A stretch of DNA of 64,000 nucleotides. Origin: an uncultured Lachnospiraceae bacterium (GTDB lineage: Bacteria > Bacillota > Clostridia > Lachnospirales > Lachnospiraceae). The stretch is taken from NCBI GenBank assembly GCA_947650155.1, contig CANSUS010000004.1:1-64000 (forward strand), given 5' to 3'. Position numbers and translations under genes: made by a program. Below, one piece after another: positions 56,242-64,000 of this stretch (its first letter is position 1; each line of letters opens with the position of its first letter). A model generated the notes under the pieces. The model saw only the letters and a list, made by a program, of their open reading frames with translations. It searched no databases and had not been told where the DNA came from.

Positions 56242-56285
56242 TGTAAGATAGGTAACACAACATATATTGTGTTACCTATCTTACA
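56242..56285. repeat. Right inverted repeat of the invertible segment
   Basis: Arms of 19 bases, ending GGTAACACAA and starting TTGTGTTACC, surround core CATATA (21-base arms if AT ends are counted). It contains the 28-bp left repeat in inverse orientation. The longer dyad could also act as a terminator for transcripts from either side. Confidence 0.8.
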
Positions 56286-56520
56286 TTAATAAATATTCTT
56301 ATTCTTCATTGCAAATTCAGCCGCAGACCCACCTTATCCGTATTACGAGCGGCTATGCAGATCAAAAAATTCATACTGTTTTATAAGATCCAAAACTCAA
56401 ATATTGGATCACATCTTGAAATCATTATATTTCTAATAATTCATTTTAAATTTTTTCATATTTAAATTTCCAAAACAATTGAGAAAAAAAGAAAAATCTG
56501 ATACGATTAAAGGAGAAGAA

Positions 56521-57465
56521 ATGAACGACGCATTACAATGGCATCCTGCCTTTTTTGCAAGTCTTCAGATTGAACTGGAAGAGGAACGTGAAAATCTGAT
56601 ATTTGAAAACGAACACCAGATAGGCACAAAACCAAAAGAAATCGACGTACTTATTATAAAAAAAGAAAGTACCGTCCCAATCCGAAAAAATATCGGAAAA
56701 ATTTTTCGGAAACATAATATTATTGAATATAAAAGCCCGACAGATCATCTAAATATCGATGACTATTATAAGGTATACGGCTATGCCTGTTTTTATAAAT
56801 CAGACACCGTAAATTCAGACAGTATTCCTATAACGGAGATTACTTTGACTTTTGTCAGCAAAAAATATCCACGCAAACTATTCTGCCATCTGCGTAATGT
56901 AAATAAATATGAAATAGAAAAGCGGGAAGAAGGTATTTATATTGTGCATGGAAATATCTTTCCCATACAATTTATCATTACTAAAGAGTTATCACAAAAA
57001 GAAAACTTATGGCTACATAGTCTGACTGACAATATGGAAGATGTATCAGAAGCCAAAGAACTGGTTCATGCTTATGAAAAGCACCGAAAAAATACCCTTT
57101 ACGAGTCTGTGATGGATATTATTGTAAGAGCCAATTATCATAAATTTGAGGAGGTAACCGGTATGTGTAAAGCTTTAGAAGAATTAATGCAGCCATATAT
57201 TGAGGAAAAAATGAAAGAAGCAGAGAAAGAAGTCATTGAAAGGGGATTTAAACAAGGTATTGAGCAGGGCATTGTACAAGGCATTGAGCAAGGTATCGAA
57301 CAGGGTATTGAACAAGGTATTGAACAGGGTATACTTCAAGGTGAAAACCGGGTTAATCGATTGAATAATACACTAATGAAAGTTGGCAGAACTGAGGACA
57401 TTTTTAAATCGATCATAGATGGAGAATATCAGAAAAAACTCTTTTTGGAATTCAATATTTCGTGA
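56521..57465 (+). CDS. PD-(D/E)XK-fold nuclease-like protein with GIEQ repeats
   Basis: A 314-residue protein. Residues ~25-90 contain the PD-(D/E)XK pattern: EIDVLIIKK, then HNIIEYKSPTDH (Asp...Glu-x-Lys). It then has FVSKKYPRKLFCHLR. A tail of exact GIEQ repeats (GIEQGI x5, ~245-275) is followed by a short helical end. Proteins of this kind (Rpn/DUF4351-like, recombination-promoting nucleases) are frequent in Lachnospiraceae. The function is unproven. GGAG stands 7 bases before the ATG at 56521. It begins 235 bases right of the right inverted repeat, so in the present orientation the sigma-D promoter could transcribe it. Confidence 0.65.
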   Translation: MNDALQWHPAFFASLQIELEEERENLIFENEHQIGTKPKEIDVLIIKKESTVPIRKNIGKIFRKHNIIEYKSPTDHLNIDDYYKVYGYACFYKSDTVNSDSIPITEITLTFVSKKYPRKLFCHLRNVNKYEIEKREEGIYIVHGNIFPIQFIITKELSQKENLWLHSLTDNMEDVSEAKELVHAYEKHRKNTLYESVMDIIVRANYHKFEEVTGMCKALEELMQPYIEEKMKEAEKEVIERGFKQGIEQGIVQGIEQGIEQGIEQGIEQGILQGENRVNRLNNTLMKVGRTEDIFKSIIDGEYQKKLFLEFNIS

Positions 57466-57581
57466 TCCTTCCCATTATTTTAACAAAGCGTCATTTGATT
57501 TCATATCTGCAGCAGAATACTTTTGATTCCCCGCAGATATGAAATCAGTCATATCATAAAATGCTTTTTCCTGTTTTTATA

Positions 57582-58964
57582 CTACTGTAAATTTTGTTGT
57601 TCTTTTAATTGTCTGTTTCTTTCCTCCACATTCATTTTAGATAAAATCACCATAATGGCAAAGCTGATCATCATCGGAATCCAAAGGTAAATAAAATGCA
57701 GCATACGGATACAATAATCTGTCTGTGTCAGCGCAGTCCCGTCAAACCCGCTGGCTGCAAGCAGCCACCCCGCTACGGCAGTACCAAGCCCGCTTCCTAA
57801 CTTAACTCCCAGAGAAGTACAGGAATACATCGTCCCGTCTACTCTCTTTTTCTTTGTGAGGTAAGTATATTCCGAACAGGATGCAATCACAGCATTCATG
57901 TCTCCCTGCCACGGTCCCTGACCGACTGCCGCCACGGCGGTAAACAAAAGCATCAGTGGAACATTTCCCAAATACCCTGCTGCAATAACAAGCGCACGTC
58001 CGATTGTACTTAACATATATCCCCTGAGATTCAGTTTATACATGCCGTTCCACTTTGCTACCAGCGTCGGCGTAAATACTAATGTAAGGATAAGCGGTAC
58101 ATTGACTGCCCAGGAAAACACTCCATACAGGTTTTCATTTTTTAATACATAAGTCATATAATAAATTCCCATATTGATCATAGCTGTATAAATCTGTTGT
58201 AAAATATACACTGCACAGATCATCAGATAATATTTATTGGCAATCAATATTTTTCCTGCATCAATCAAACTGTACTTTTCAGTTTCTTTTTCTTCTGTCT
58301 CCGAAAAGTTCTCTTCTGCAAGTTCTTCCTCTGGCAGCTCTTTTACGGAAAATACAGAAATTGTATTGACCGCCAGACCAATTAACGCATATATAACCGC
58401 AACCGTTCGCCATCCTGCCGCTCCTCCTCCCAAAAGCGATACTGCTTTTATCGTAACCGACTGGATGAAAAGACTGGTTGCAAATGCAAATATAAAACGA
58501 TAAGATCCCATCTGCACCCGCTCTTTTCCGTTTTTTGTAATCAGTGCCGTAAGCGCGGAATAAGCAATGTTATTGGCTGTATAAAACACTGCATTCAACA
58601 GCGTATAAGCAATAAAAAACCATGCATACTGAGATGCCTTTCCCAGATTTGCCGGAATTGCAAAGATTGCCACTAAAGTAACTGCACATCCGATATACGC
58701 GTAAAGCATCCACGGTCTCGCTTTTCCAAACCTGCTTTTTGTTTTGTCAATCATCGTCCCGAAAAAAATATCCGTCACTCCGTCAAAAAACTTGGAAGCT
58801 GCAATCAAAGTCCCTACAATCCCCGAATTCAGCCCAACCGTATTTGTCAGGTAAATCATGACAAAGGAAGATAAAAGCGCATATACCACATTGCCTGCAA
58901 TATCCCCGGAGCCATATCCGGCTTTGTTGTACCATTTTAAATACTTTTTTTCCTGCATAAACAT
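57582..58964 (-). CDS. GPH-family sugar:cation symporter
   Basis: A 460-residue transporter with 12 membrane helices and the GPH (glycoside-pentoside-hexuronide) signatures: GYGSGDIAGNVVYALLSSF at the N-terminus, FFDGVTDIFFGTMIDKTKSR and GQGPWQGDMNAVIAS. Substrates in this family are melibiose, xylosides or glucuronides, driven by Na+ or H+. An adjacent AraC regulator reads divergently, and a GH29 fucosidase is nearby, so uptake of plant or mucin oligosaccharides is likely. An AAGGAGAG box precedes the ATG. Confidence 0.85.
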   Translation of the reverse strand: MFMQEKKYLKWYNKAGYGSGDIAGNVVYALLSSFVMIYLTNTVGLNSGIVGTLIAASKFFDGVTDIFFGTMIDKTKSRFGKARPWMLYAYIGCAVTLVAIFAIPANLGKASQYAWFFIAYTLLNAVFYTANNIAYSALTALITKNGKERVQMGSYRFIFAFATSLFIQSVTIKAVSLLGGGAAGWRTVAVIYALIGLAVNTISVFSVKELPEEELAEENFSETEEKETEKYSLIDAGKILIANKYYLMICAVYILQQIYTAMINMGIYYMTYVLKNENLYGVFSWAVNVPLILTLVFTPTLVAKWNGMYKLNLRGYMLSTIGRALVIAAGYLGNVPLMLLFTAVAAVGQGPWQGDMNAVIASCSEYTYLTKKKRVDGTMYSCTSLGVKLGSGLGTAVAGWLLAASGFDGTALTQTDYCIRMLHFIYLWIPMMISFAIMVILSKMNVEERNRQLKEQQNLQ

Positions 58965-59180
58965 ACTCTCCTTTTAAGAAATCTGGTGCTTTCACATATT
59001 TCTTTCCGGCCCGGGCATGCTAAAATATGATAAAACACAATTCACGAACGCTGTTAACTTTATGATTTTATTATAGTTTTCCCCTTGCTCTTCCGTCCAT
59101 AAATTACATTGGACAAAATATGCACAAAATGATACAATACATAAAATTTTATAGAAATGGATGGATAACAGGGAGAAATT

Positions 59181-60050
59181 ATGTACATCAACTGCGCTTA
59201 TTTAAACAACTCACTGATCGACTTTATGGATAAAAGCAAACCTCTTATTGTGGGCAGCTGCGGCACTTATCATTTGTATACCCGCCCAAAACTACCTACC
59301 CACCGTCCCAAAGGACGCCTGGATTTCCAGTTATTGTATGTTGCCTCTGGTAAGGCTCATTTTTACTTTGGAAAAGGCGATGAGGATACCGTTGTACCTG
59401 CCGGAAATATGGTTGTCTACCGCCCAAAAGAACCTCAGAAATATGTATATTACGGTAGTGAACAGACAGAAGTATATTGGGTACACTTTACCGGAAATAA
59501 TGTAAAAAACATACTCCGCAGTTATGGAATTGCTGACGGTATGCATGTTATTCATACCGGCACTTCTTTAGAATTTACGAGAATTTTTAAACAGATGATA
59601 CAGGAACTGCATCAATGCAGAGAAGATTATAAAGAACTCCTGACCCTATTGCTGCATCAGCTTCTTATTCATATCCACCGCCAGCTTGCAAAAACCAAAA
59701 ACGACTATCTGGATCATGAAATGGAGCTTGCCATGCAATATTTTAACGAAAACTATAATGTAGAAATAAGCATTGAAGATTATGCCGCATCAAGGGGCAT
59801 GAGCGTCAGCTGGTTTATTCGGAATTTTAAACAGTACACCAGCACCACACCCATGCAGTATATCGTCTCTTTACGCATTACAAATGCGCAGATGCTTTTG
59901 GAAACGACCTCTTATAATGTGACAGAGATAGGAAATATAGTAGGGTACGATAACCCTTTATATTTCAGCAGAATTTTTAAAAAATGCAAAGGAGTCTCTC
60001 CTTCCGAATACAGGAAACAGGAGCAGACGCATTTATCACAGAGCCAGTAA
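59181..60050 (+). CDS. AraC-family regulator (next to GPH symporter)
   Basis: A 289-residue regulator. The N-terminal cupin (LLYVASGKAHFYFGKGDED and RPKEPQKYVYYG) binds the sugar. The C-terminal ~100 residues are the AraC helix-turn-helix pair (SIEDYAASRGMSVSWFIRNF and NVTEIGNIVGYDNPLYFSRI) ending CKGVSPSEYRKQ. It is divergent from the GPH symporter (216-bp gap), its likely target. An 18-bp hairpin covers its stop codon and faces the aldo/keto reductase gene. Confidence 0.85.
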   Translation: MYINCAYLNNSLIDFMDKSKPLIVGSCGTYHLYTRPKLPTHRPKGRLDFQLLYVASGKAHFYFGKGDEDTVVPAGNMVVYRPKEPQKYVYYGSEQTEVYWVHFTGNNVKNILRSYGIADGMHVIHTGTSLEFTRIFKQMIQELHQCREDYKELLTLLLHQLLIHIHRQLAKTKNDYLDHEMELAMQYFNENYNVEISIEDYAASRGMSVSWFIRNFKQYTSTTPMQYIVSLRITNAQMLLETTSYNVTEIGNIVGYDNPLYFSRIFKKCKGVSPSEYRKQEQTHLSQSQ

Positions 60051-60081
60051 GCCTGAATCTGAATCAGGCTTACTGGCTCTG
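60039..60081. terminator. Long hairpin between AraC and aldo/keto reductase genes
   Basis: CAGAGCCAGTAAGCCTGA and TCAGGCTTACTGGCTCTG form an 18-bp perfect stem with a 7-base loop. It includes the AraC stop codon and lies between convergent genes, so probably ends transcription both ways although no T run follows. Confidence 0.65.
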
Positions 60082-60092
60082 AACCGCCGCCC

Positions 60093-61070
60093 CTATCCCA
60101 CATGTCTCTCGAATGGAATAAACCCTAAAACGCCATCGATTTCTTTCAGCGCATCCTCCGGGATCACCACTCCGCTTGCCGCAAGATTGCTTTCCAGCTG
60201 ACTCGGTTTACTTGCTCCAGTGATCACGCTGCTTATCATTTTTTTCCTTAAAATCCACGCGAGCGCCAGTACCGGCATACTGATTCCAAGTTCTCCGGCA
60301 ATCTTTGAAAGCGCCTCCACTTTATCCAGATTTTCATCCGTCAAAAGGTTATTTACCTGCCTATCCGCCTGATGTGTAGCACGGGAACCTTCCGGAAACG
60401 GCTGTCCTTTTTTGTATTTCCCTGTAAGAAGTCCCTGTGCCAAAGGAGAAAACGGCGTGATCCCGATTCCGTACTTCTCACAAACCGCCATAATCTCATG
60501 TTCAATATACCGGTCCATCATGTGATACTGCGGCTGAAGTACTGTCATAGGATATAAATGATATTTCTCAATAATACGCTGTGCCTCTTCTAACCGGGCG
60601 CCGCCCCACTCTTCACTGACTCCATAATAAAGAATCTTTCCCTTTGTCACCAGATCACTCAACGCGCGCAGCGTTTCCTCCATCGGAGTCGTCGTATCAA
60701 AGCGATGACAATAATACAGATCAATATAATCCATATTCAAATTCTTTAAAGAACGGTCAACATTCTCAAAAATATGTTTTCTGGACAGCCCCCAGTCATT
60801 TGCACCGGCCCCTGTCGGGAAAAATACCTTGCTTGACACGACATACGAGCTTCTCGGATATTCCTTTAAGATCTGTCCCAAAAACTTTTCCGCTTCCCCA
60901 CCGCTGTATGCATCCGCACAGTCAAAAAAATTAACACCCTTTTCATATGCAAGGCGGACTGTCTGTCTTGCGGTTTCCACCTGACTGCCGCCGGACAAAT
61001 CCGTCATCCAGCTTCCCAGCGCAATCTCGCTTACCTTTAGTCCTGATTTTCCTACATTACGATATTCCAT
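60093..61070 (-). CDS. Aldo/keto reductase
   Basis: A 325-residue NADPH-dependent reductase of the KCNAB/YghZ-like group. The TIM barrel carries the tetrad Asp/Tyr (FFDCADAYSGG), Lys (VVSSKVFFP) and His (LYYCHRFD). The C-terminal cofactor region is ITGASKPSQLESNLAA. It reduces aldehydes, often in detoxification. The start at 61070 is preceded by AGGAG. Its promoter has a 19-bp spacer with a MerR-type palindrome, and a merR gene reads away from it, so aldehyde stress control is likely. Confidence 0.85.
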   Translation of the reverse strand: MEYRNVGKSGLKVSEIALGSWMTDLSGGSQVETARQTVRLAYEKGVNFFDCADAYSGGEAEKFLGQILKEYPRSSYVVSSKVFFPTGAGANDWGLSRKHIFENVDRSLKNLNMDYIDLYYCHRFDTTTPMEETLRALSDLVTKGKILYYGVSEEWGGARLEEAQRIIEKYHLYPMTVLQPQYHMMDRYIEHEIMAVCEKYGIGITPFSPLAQGLLTGKYKKGQPFPEGSRATHQADRQVNNLLTDENLDKVEALSKIAGELGISMPVLALAWILRKKMISSVITGASKPSQLESNLAASGVVIPEDALKEIDGVLGFIPFERHVG

Positions 61071-61130
61071 AGTCACTCCTGTCCGTCCGCTAACCTGTTT
61101 ATGCGGAACTTTTATCATTCTCTTTACAAG

Positions 61131-61161
61131 AGCATAACACTTCAAGTATACTTGAAGTCAA
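61131..61161 (-). promoter_or_regulatory. MerR-type promoter with perfect 20-bp palindrome for the reductase
   Basis: On the minus strand TTGACT (61161-61156) and TATGCT (61136-61131) are separated by 19 bases. The palindrome ACTTCAAGTA/TACTTGAAGT (61139-61158) sits between the boxes. This is the form of MerR-controlled promoters such as those of AdhR; the MerR gene diverges directly. Confidence 0.75.
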
Positions 61162-61228
61162 GCACATAATGTCGGAATTTAAAAATATATTTTTATCTTA
61201 TACACATTCATTTGAAAGGAAACTTATC

Positions 61229-61660
61229 ATGGAACCATATAAAAGATACACTATCAAAGAAATCAGCGATATGTTCTCACTTCCCTCCTCCACCCTCCGC
61301 TATTATGAAGAGCAGGAACTTCTTCCCCCTGTTGCCAGAACAAAGCAGGGACAGCGTATTTATTCGCAGGAACATCTCGACCGCCTCCATGCCATCGAAT
61401 GCTTTAAAAACACGGGACTCTCTCTGTCAAAAATCCGCGGCTTTTTTGAATATGAAAAAGATATGGAAACAAACATTGATAACCTGATCGAAATTGTCAC
61501 CCAGCATGAACAGTCCGTGACTGTACAGCTCGCAGAAATGGAACGGAACCTGGCGCATATTCACCAAAAAGTACTATATTATAACGCCATAAAAGAGGCA
61601 TATAAAAAACATGCCCCTTTTCCCTGCTTTCATGATTTTGCCCCAGTTTCCGTAACATAA
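61229..61660 (+). CDS. MerR-family regulator (divergent to aldo/keto reductase)
   Basis: A ~143-residue MerR protein of the short AdhR/NolA-like type: YTIKEISDMFSLPSSTLRYY with EEQELLPPVARTKQGQRIY as the winged helix, then a dimer coiled coil and a short helical end. No metal-binding Cys cluster is seen, so it likely senses aldehydes or another small compound. The start at 61229 has AAAGGA 8 bases ahead. It is divergent to the reductase gene with the MerR palindrome in the shared promoter. The last 31 bases overlap the convergent membrane protein gene. Confidence 0.82.
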   Translation: MEPYKRYTIKEISDMFSLPSSTLRYYEEQELLPPVARTKQGQRIYSQEHLDRLHAIECFKNTGLSLSKIRGFFEYEKDMETNIDNLIEIVTQHEQSVTVQLAEMERNLAHIHQKVLYYNAIKEAYKKHAPFPCFHDFAPVSVT

Positions 61661-62307
61661 ATCCATCTCTCCAGCTTCGGTCCAAGAAAACTGATGACAG
61701 GCCCCAATGCCACAGCCATCAATACTGTAACAATCTGTAGTTTCGCTCCAAACATAAGCGCAATGCCAATTACCAGAAAATCGTATGCAATACGGACAAT
61801 CTGAAAAGGTATTTTCTTTAACCGGTCAGATAGAATAAAGGAAATGGCATCATAAGGCGACGTTCCCATATCCACATCCATATAAACCGATGCCGCAATG
61901 ATAAAAAGAACCAGCGCCGGAACAAAGACAATACCTCTTACCCAGGTAATCTTAAAAATCTCCGTAGAGATAAACTTCGGAATCAGCCAGGAAAAAAAAT
62001 CCGTTGAATAGCCAACCAAAAACATATTCGCTAATGTTCCAAAACCAAGATTTCTTCCTCCAAAAATAACCACTGCCATAAGCAGGATCGTGTTGAGCAG
62101 CGCCTGCCAGTTGCCAAAGCTCATTCCCAGCCTGGCAGAAATTGCCCGGTTCATCATCGTGCAGGGATCGGTTCCCATATCGACCAAAATCAGAAAACTT
62201 AAAGCAAATCCCATCATGATAACGGCAATGACTACAATAATAAGCCGCTTCCAAAACTGTTCTTTGTCAAAAAATCCCTGCCAGATATCATTCACTATTT
62301 TTCTCAT
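61630..62307 (-). CDS. YczE/YyaS-like integral membrane protein
   Basis: A 225-residue protein with six or more transmembrane helices. It contains SFLILVDMGTDPCTMMNRAI and ASVYMDVDMGTSPYDAISFI, an internal duplication with DMGT-P motifs typical of the YczE/YyaS/YitT family. The function is unknown in general. A GGGGAG box stands 6 bases before the ATG. It follows the fucosidase gene by 14 bases in the same direction, so the two may be one operon. Confidence 0.75.
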   Translation of the reverse strand: MRKIVNDIWQGFFDKEQFWKRLIIVVIAVIMMGFALSFLILVDMGTDPCTMMNRAISARLGMSFGNWQALLNTILLMAVVIFGGRNLGFGTLANMFLVGYSTDFFSWLIPKFISTEIFKITWVRGIVFVPALVLFIIAASVYMDVDMGTSPYDAISFILSDRLKKIPFQIVRIAYDFLVIGIALMFGAKLQIVTVLMAVALGPVISFLGPKLERWIYVTETGAKS

Positions 62308-62320
62308 GTCTGCTCCCCTA

Positions 62321-63796
62321 TTATTGTATTGTAATACGGAATATTACCGGTTTATCACTCTTAACGTTTTCCGTTCTGATATGCAGTCCTTCTTCGTCCC
62401 TGTTCCACTGCGGCTTCTCATCAAATCCCAAAACTTCCACATTTTCTACAATCCCATGAAATTTAGGCAGCCTGGAGGCATCCTGTTCTCCTAACGCTCT
62501 GATCACAATACTGCCGTCCTCCGGGTAAGACAGACACGCCGCATATAAATAAGTTCCTTTCCTCGTAAACCGAAAATCTTCCCTTGTAAATGTCTTGTCT
62601 TTTCCATCCGTAAACTGCCCCTCATCCACCAAAGTAGGGCCTTCTTGTGCAATGCGCCATGTACCGGTTCCATATATGGCTTCTCCATTTGCCTTCAGCC
62701 AATCTCCGATTTCCAAAAGCACTTTCCTGTCTTCCTCCGAAATGGTACCGTCCGCTTTCGGTCCCACGTTCAACAAAAGACTTCCGTTTTTACTGACAAT
62801 ATCGACCAGATCGCAAATAATGCTCTTTGCACTCTTAAAGTCGTTATTCTCTGTATAGCACCATGAGTTTTTGGCAATCGCCGTATCCGTCTGCCAGTAA
62901 AACGGCTGTATGCCGGAAAACTGCCCTCTTTCAATATCCACTGTCGCCGTACCGAACATAAAAGCATCATGCTTATATGTAATCATGACTTCCTCTTCCC
63001 ATTCCAGCGCCCGGTTATAGTAATAGGCTGCAATCATTTTCAAATAAGGTTTGGCGCTGTGATGTTGTATCCACCAGTCAAAATAAAGTTCCTTCGGCCG
63101 ATATTTATCAATAATTTCACAGGTTCTTACCATCCAGTCTTCTAGAAAGTCCGCAGTCGGAGCAGGTTCGCCATACAGATCCTGCAAATCCGGCTCCGGC
63201 ATGGCAGGCCAGTAAAAATCTCCTTCTTTCTCTTCTTCTGTAATATCGCTGTCAAATTCTTTTCCATGCCCCATGAAAAACCAATGTTCAAATCTGTGAG
63301 TAGAAGCCCCGTTAATCAATCCCTGTCTGTGCATTTCTTTTGTCAGTTCGCCAAGAATATCTCTCTTTGGACCCATTTTAAAGGCGTTCCACTCCGATAT
63401 TTCACTGTCATACATCTGAAAACCGTCATGATGTTCCGCCACCGGCACCACATACTTTGCACCCGCATTTTTAAAAAGTTCCACCCACTCTCCTGCATCA
63501 AATTTCTCCGCTTTAAACATAGGAATAAAATCTTTATAGCCAAACTGTTTTTGCGGTCCGTAAGTCTTAATATGATGCTCAAATTCAGGACTCCCCTGAA
63601 TATACATATTTCTGGAGTACCATTCGCTGCCAAAAGCCGGAACGCTGTATACTCCCCAATGAATAAAAATACCAAACTTCGATTCCTTAAACCATTTTGG
63701 GGTCTCATGCTGCGACAGAGAGTCCCAGTTATCCTTATAAAAACCTTTATGAATGACTTCTTTTATCTTTTTAACTGATTCCTGTTTATGATACAT
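62321..63796 (-). CDS. Alpha-L-fucosidase, GH29
   Basis: A 491-residue retaining fucosidase with no signal peptide, so it acts on imported oligosaccharides. The GH29 pattern is clear: GIFIHWGVYSVPAFGSEWYS at ~43, PVAEHHDGFQMYDS, the nucleophile Asp in LYFDWWIQHH, and NVGPKADGTI near the end. A C-terminal beta-sandwich follows. The start at 63796 has GGGAG 5 bases ahead. A 36-base leader with a hairpin (63802-63837), also seen before the DUF4250 gene, precedes it. It belongs with the nearby GPH symporter and AraC regulator. Confidence 0.88.
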   Translation of the reverse strand: MYHKQESVKKIKEVIHKGFYKDNWDSLSQHETPKWFKESKFGIFIHWGVYSVPAFGSEWYSRNMYIQGSPEFEHHIKTYGPQKQFGYKDFIPMFKAEKFDAGEWVELFKNAGAKYVVPVAEHHDGFQMYDSEISEWNAFKMGPKRDILGELTKEMHRQGLINGASTHRFEHWFFMGHGKEFDSDITEEEKEGDFYWPAMPEPDLQDLYGEPAPTADFLEDWMVRTCEIIDKYRPKELYFDWWIQHHSAKPYLKMIAAYYYNRALEWEEEVMITYKHDAFMFGTATVDIERGQFSGIQPFYWQTDTAIAKNSWCYTENNDFKSAKSIICDLVDIVSKNGSLLLNVGPKADGTISEEDRKVLLEIGDWLKANGEAIYGTGTWRIAQEGPTLVDEGQFTDGKDKTFTREDFRFTRKGTYLYAACLSYPEDGSIVIRALGEQDASRLPKFHGIVENVEVLGFDEKPQWNRDEEGLHIRTENVKSDKPVIFRITIQ

Positions 63797-63801
63797 TTTC
63801 G

Positions 63802-63837
63802 CTCCCATCTGTCCGCATCAGCGGACACTCAAATCAG
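63802..63837 (-). promoter_or_regulatory. Conserved leader hairpin, copy 2
   Basis: CTGATTTGAGTGTCCGC, loop TGAT, GCGGACAGATGGGAG on the minus strand. It differs from copy 1 (31209-31244) in the loop and one base in the stem (A instead of G), which keeps pairing to T. The final GGGAG serves as ribosome binding site for the fucosidase. Confidence 0.6.
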
Positions 63838-63880
63838 AGAGGCTGAAAGTGTATTTCTTTCAACCTTCCAAACATGCCGC

Positions 63881-64000
63881 CTACATTAACGGCGCCGCCA
63901 CTTTCGCCAGCCTGCCAAGCAGCTTCACTGTCCATTTTTCTTTTTTCACCGTCTCTTTCGTCACCTGCCTGCACTTTGCCAGTGTTTCCTGAAAATCAGC
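63881..64000 (-). CDS. Probable cardiolipin synthase, C-terminal end (cut by window edge)
   Basis: The last 39 codons of a gene entering from the right are visible: ADFQETLAKCRQVTKETVKK, then WTVKLLGRLAKVAAPLM and stop. The basic amphipathic end ...LLGRLA...APLM resembles the C-terminus of clostridial cardiolipin synthases (HKD phospholipase-D family), which end in similar RLxRxFAPLM sequences. The catalytic motifs lie outside the window. The gene is cotranscribed direction-wise with the fucosidase, 84 bases before its start. Confidence 0.4.
   Translation of the reverse strand, partial: ADFQETLAKCRQVTKETVKKEKWTVKLLGRLAKVAAPLM

Larger units (their letters stand above)
55536..56285. mobile_element. 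Putative invertible DNA segment (phase-variation switch)
   Basis: A 750-bp segment is bounded by 28-bp inverted repeats. Inside are a short tyrosine recombinase gene (minus) and, at its right end, a perfect sigma-D promoter (plus) aimed at the right repeat. In the orientation seen, that promoter points away from csrA and flagellin. Inversion would place it about 70 bases before csrA, reading toward it. I infer a switch for csrA-flagellin expression, in the OFF form here. Direct repeats at an insertion would indicate a mobile element instead, but these repeats are inverted. Confidence 0.6.

Noticed and set aside
55536-56285. Repeats as attachment sites of an integrated element
   Set aside because: The 28-bp copies are inverted rather than direct, and only the recombinase and promoter lie between them.

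Overview
The window looks like the chromosome of a gut Lachnospiraceae-type member of the Clostridia (Bacillota). Supporting features are GGAGG ribosome binding sites, a CIRCE/HrcA-type site before clpB, DUF4250 and Mbeg1-like proteins, many AraC regulators beside glycoside hydrolases, a GPH sugar symporter, flagellin with CsrA, and a type I-B CRISPR system whose repeat resembles other clostridial I-B repeats. I saw no rRNA or tRNA gene.

Left edge to 6.8 kb is accessory DNA. A cut-off HAD phosphatase gene is followed by debris of three insertion sequences (IS110, IS256 and an integrase-core type). Next comes a type VII secretion (LXG) polymorphic-toxin locus read leftward: DUF4176 protein, two WXG100-like partners, an LXG toxin with an AHH nuclease tip, an Imm11-like immunity protein and a second immunity candidate. 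Last is an orphan spare cassette with a ParB-like tip that shares the pre-toxin region of the main toxin.

7-15.7 kb is a pectin/uronate utilisation region: GH127 arabinofuranosidase, KdgK, KDPG aldolase fused to a glyoxalase-like domain, an RpiB-family DhuI-like isomerase, a KduD/DhuD dehydrogenase, KduI and two AraC regulators. 15.7-34 kb is mostly core: an EAL protein, glutamine-amidotransferase hydrolase, lipase-like and DUF3810 membrane proteins, a chemoreceptor lacking the usual signalling tip, two ABC exporters with a LysR regulator, a polysaccharide deacetylase, a DtxR regulator, a coiled-coil protein, an ASKHA/ferredoxin protein, DUF4250 and ClpB.

34.2-49.7 kb is a complete type I-B CRISPR-Cas locus read leftward (cas6-cas8b-cas7-cas5-cas3-cas4-cas1-cas2, leader, array). 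The array has 103 repeats by my count. Upstream of cas6, on the opposite strand, is a promoter followed by degenerate repeat / short spacer / degenerate repeat. The first 17 bases of that spacer match the DNA just upstream of cas6 except at position 6, next to a CCA motif. This has the layout of a crRNA-like regulator (CreR/CreA type) of the cas operon and is the main candidate for a notable system.

50-57.5 kb holds a GNAT acetyltransferase between repeat-like elements, a MerR-ABC transporter operon, a CAAX-protease pseudogene and a flagellar patch: a lone FlhA C-terminal domain, flagellin and csrA. Upstream of csrA, a short tyrosine recombinase and an outward-facing sigma-D promoter lie between 28-bp inverted repeats. 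I read this as an invertible switch, presently pointing away from csrA-flagellin. A PD-(D/E)XK protein follows. 57.6-64 kb returns to sugar metabolism: GPH symporter, AraC, MerR with aldo/keto reductase, a YczE-like membrane protein, a GH29 fucosidase and the end of a probable cardiolipin synthase gene.
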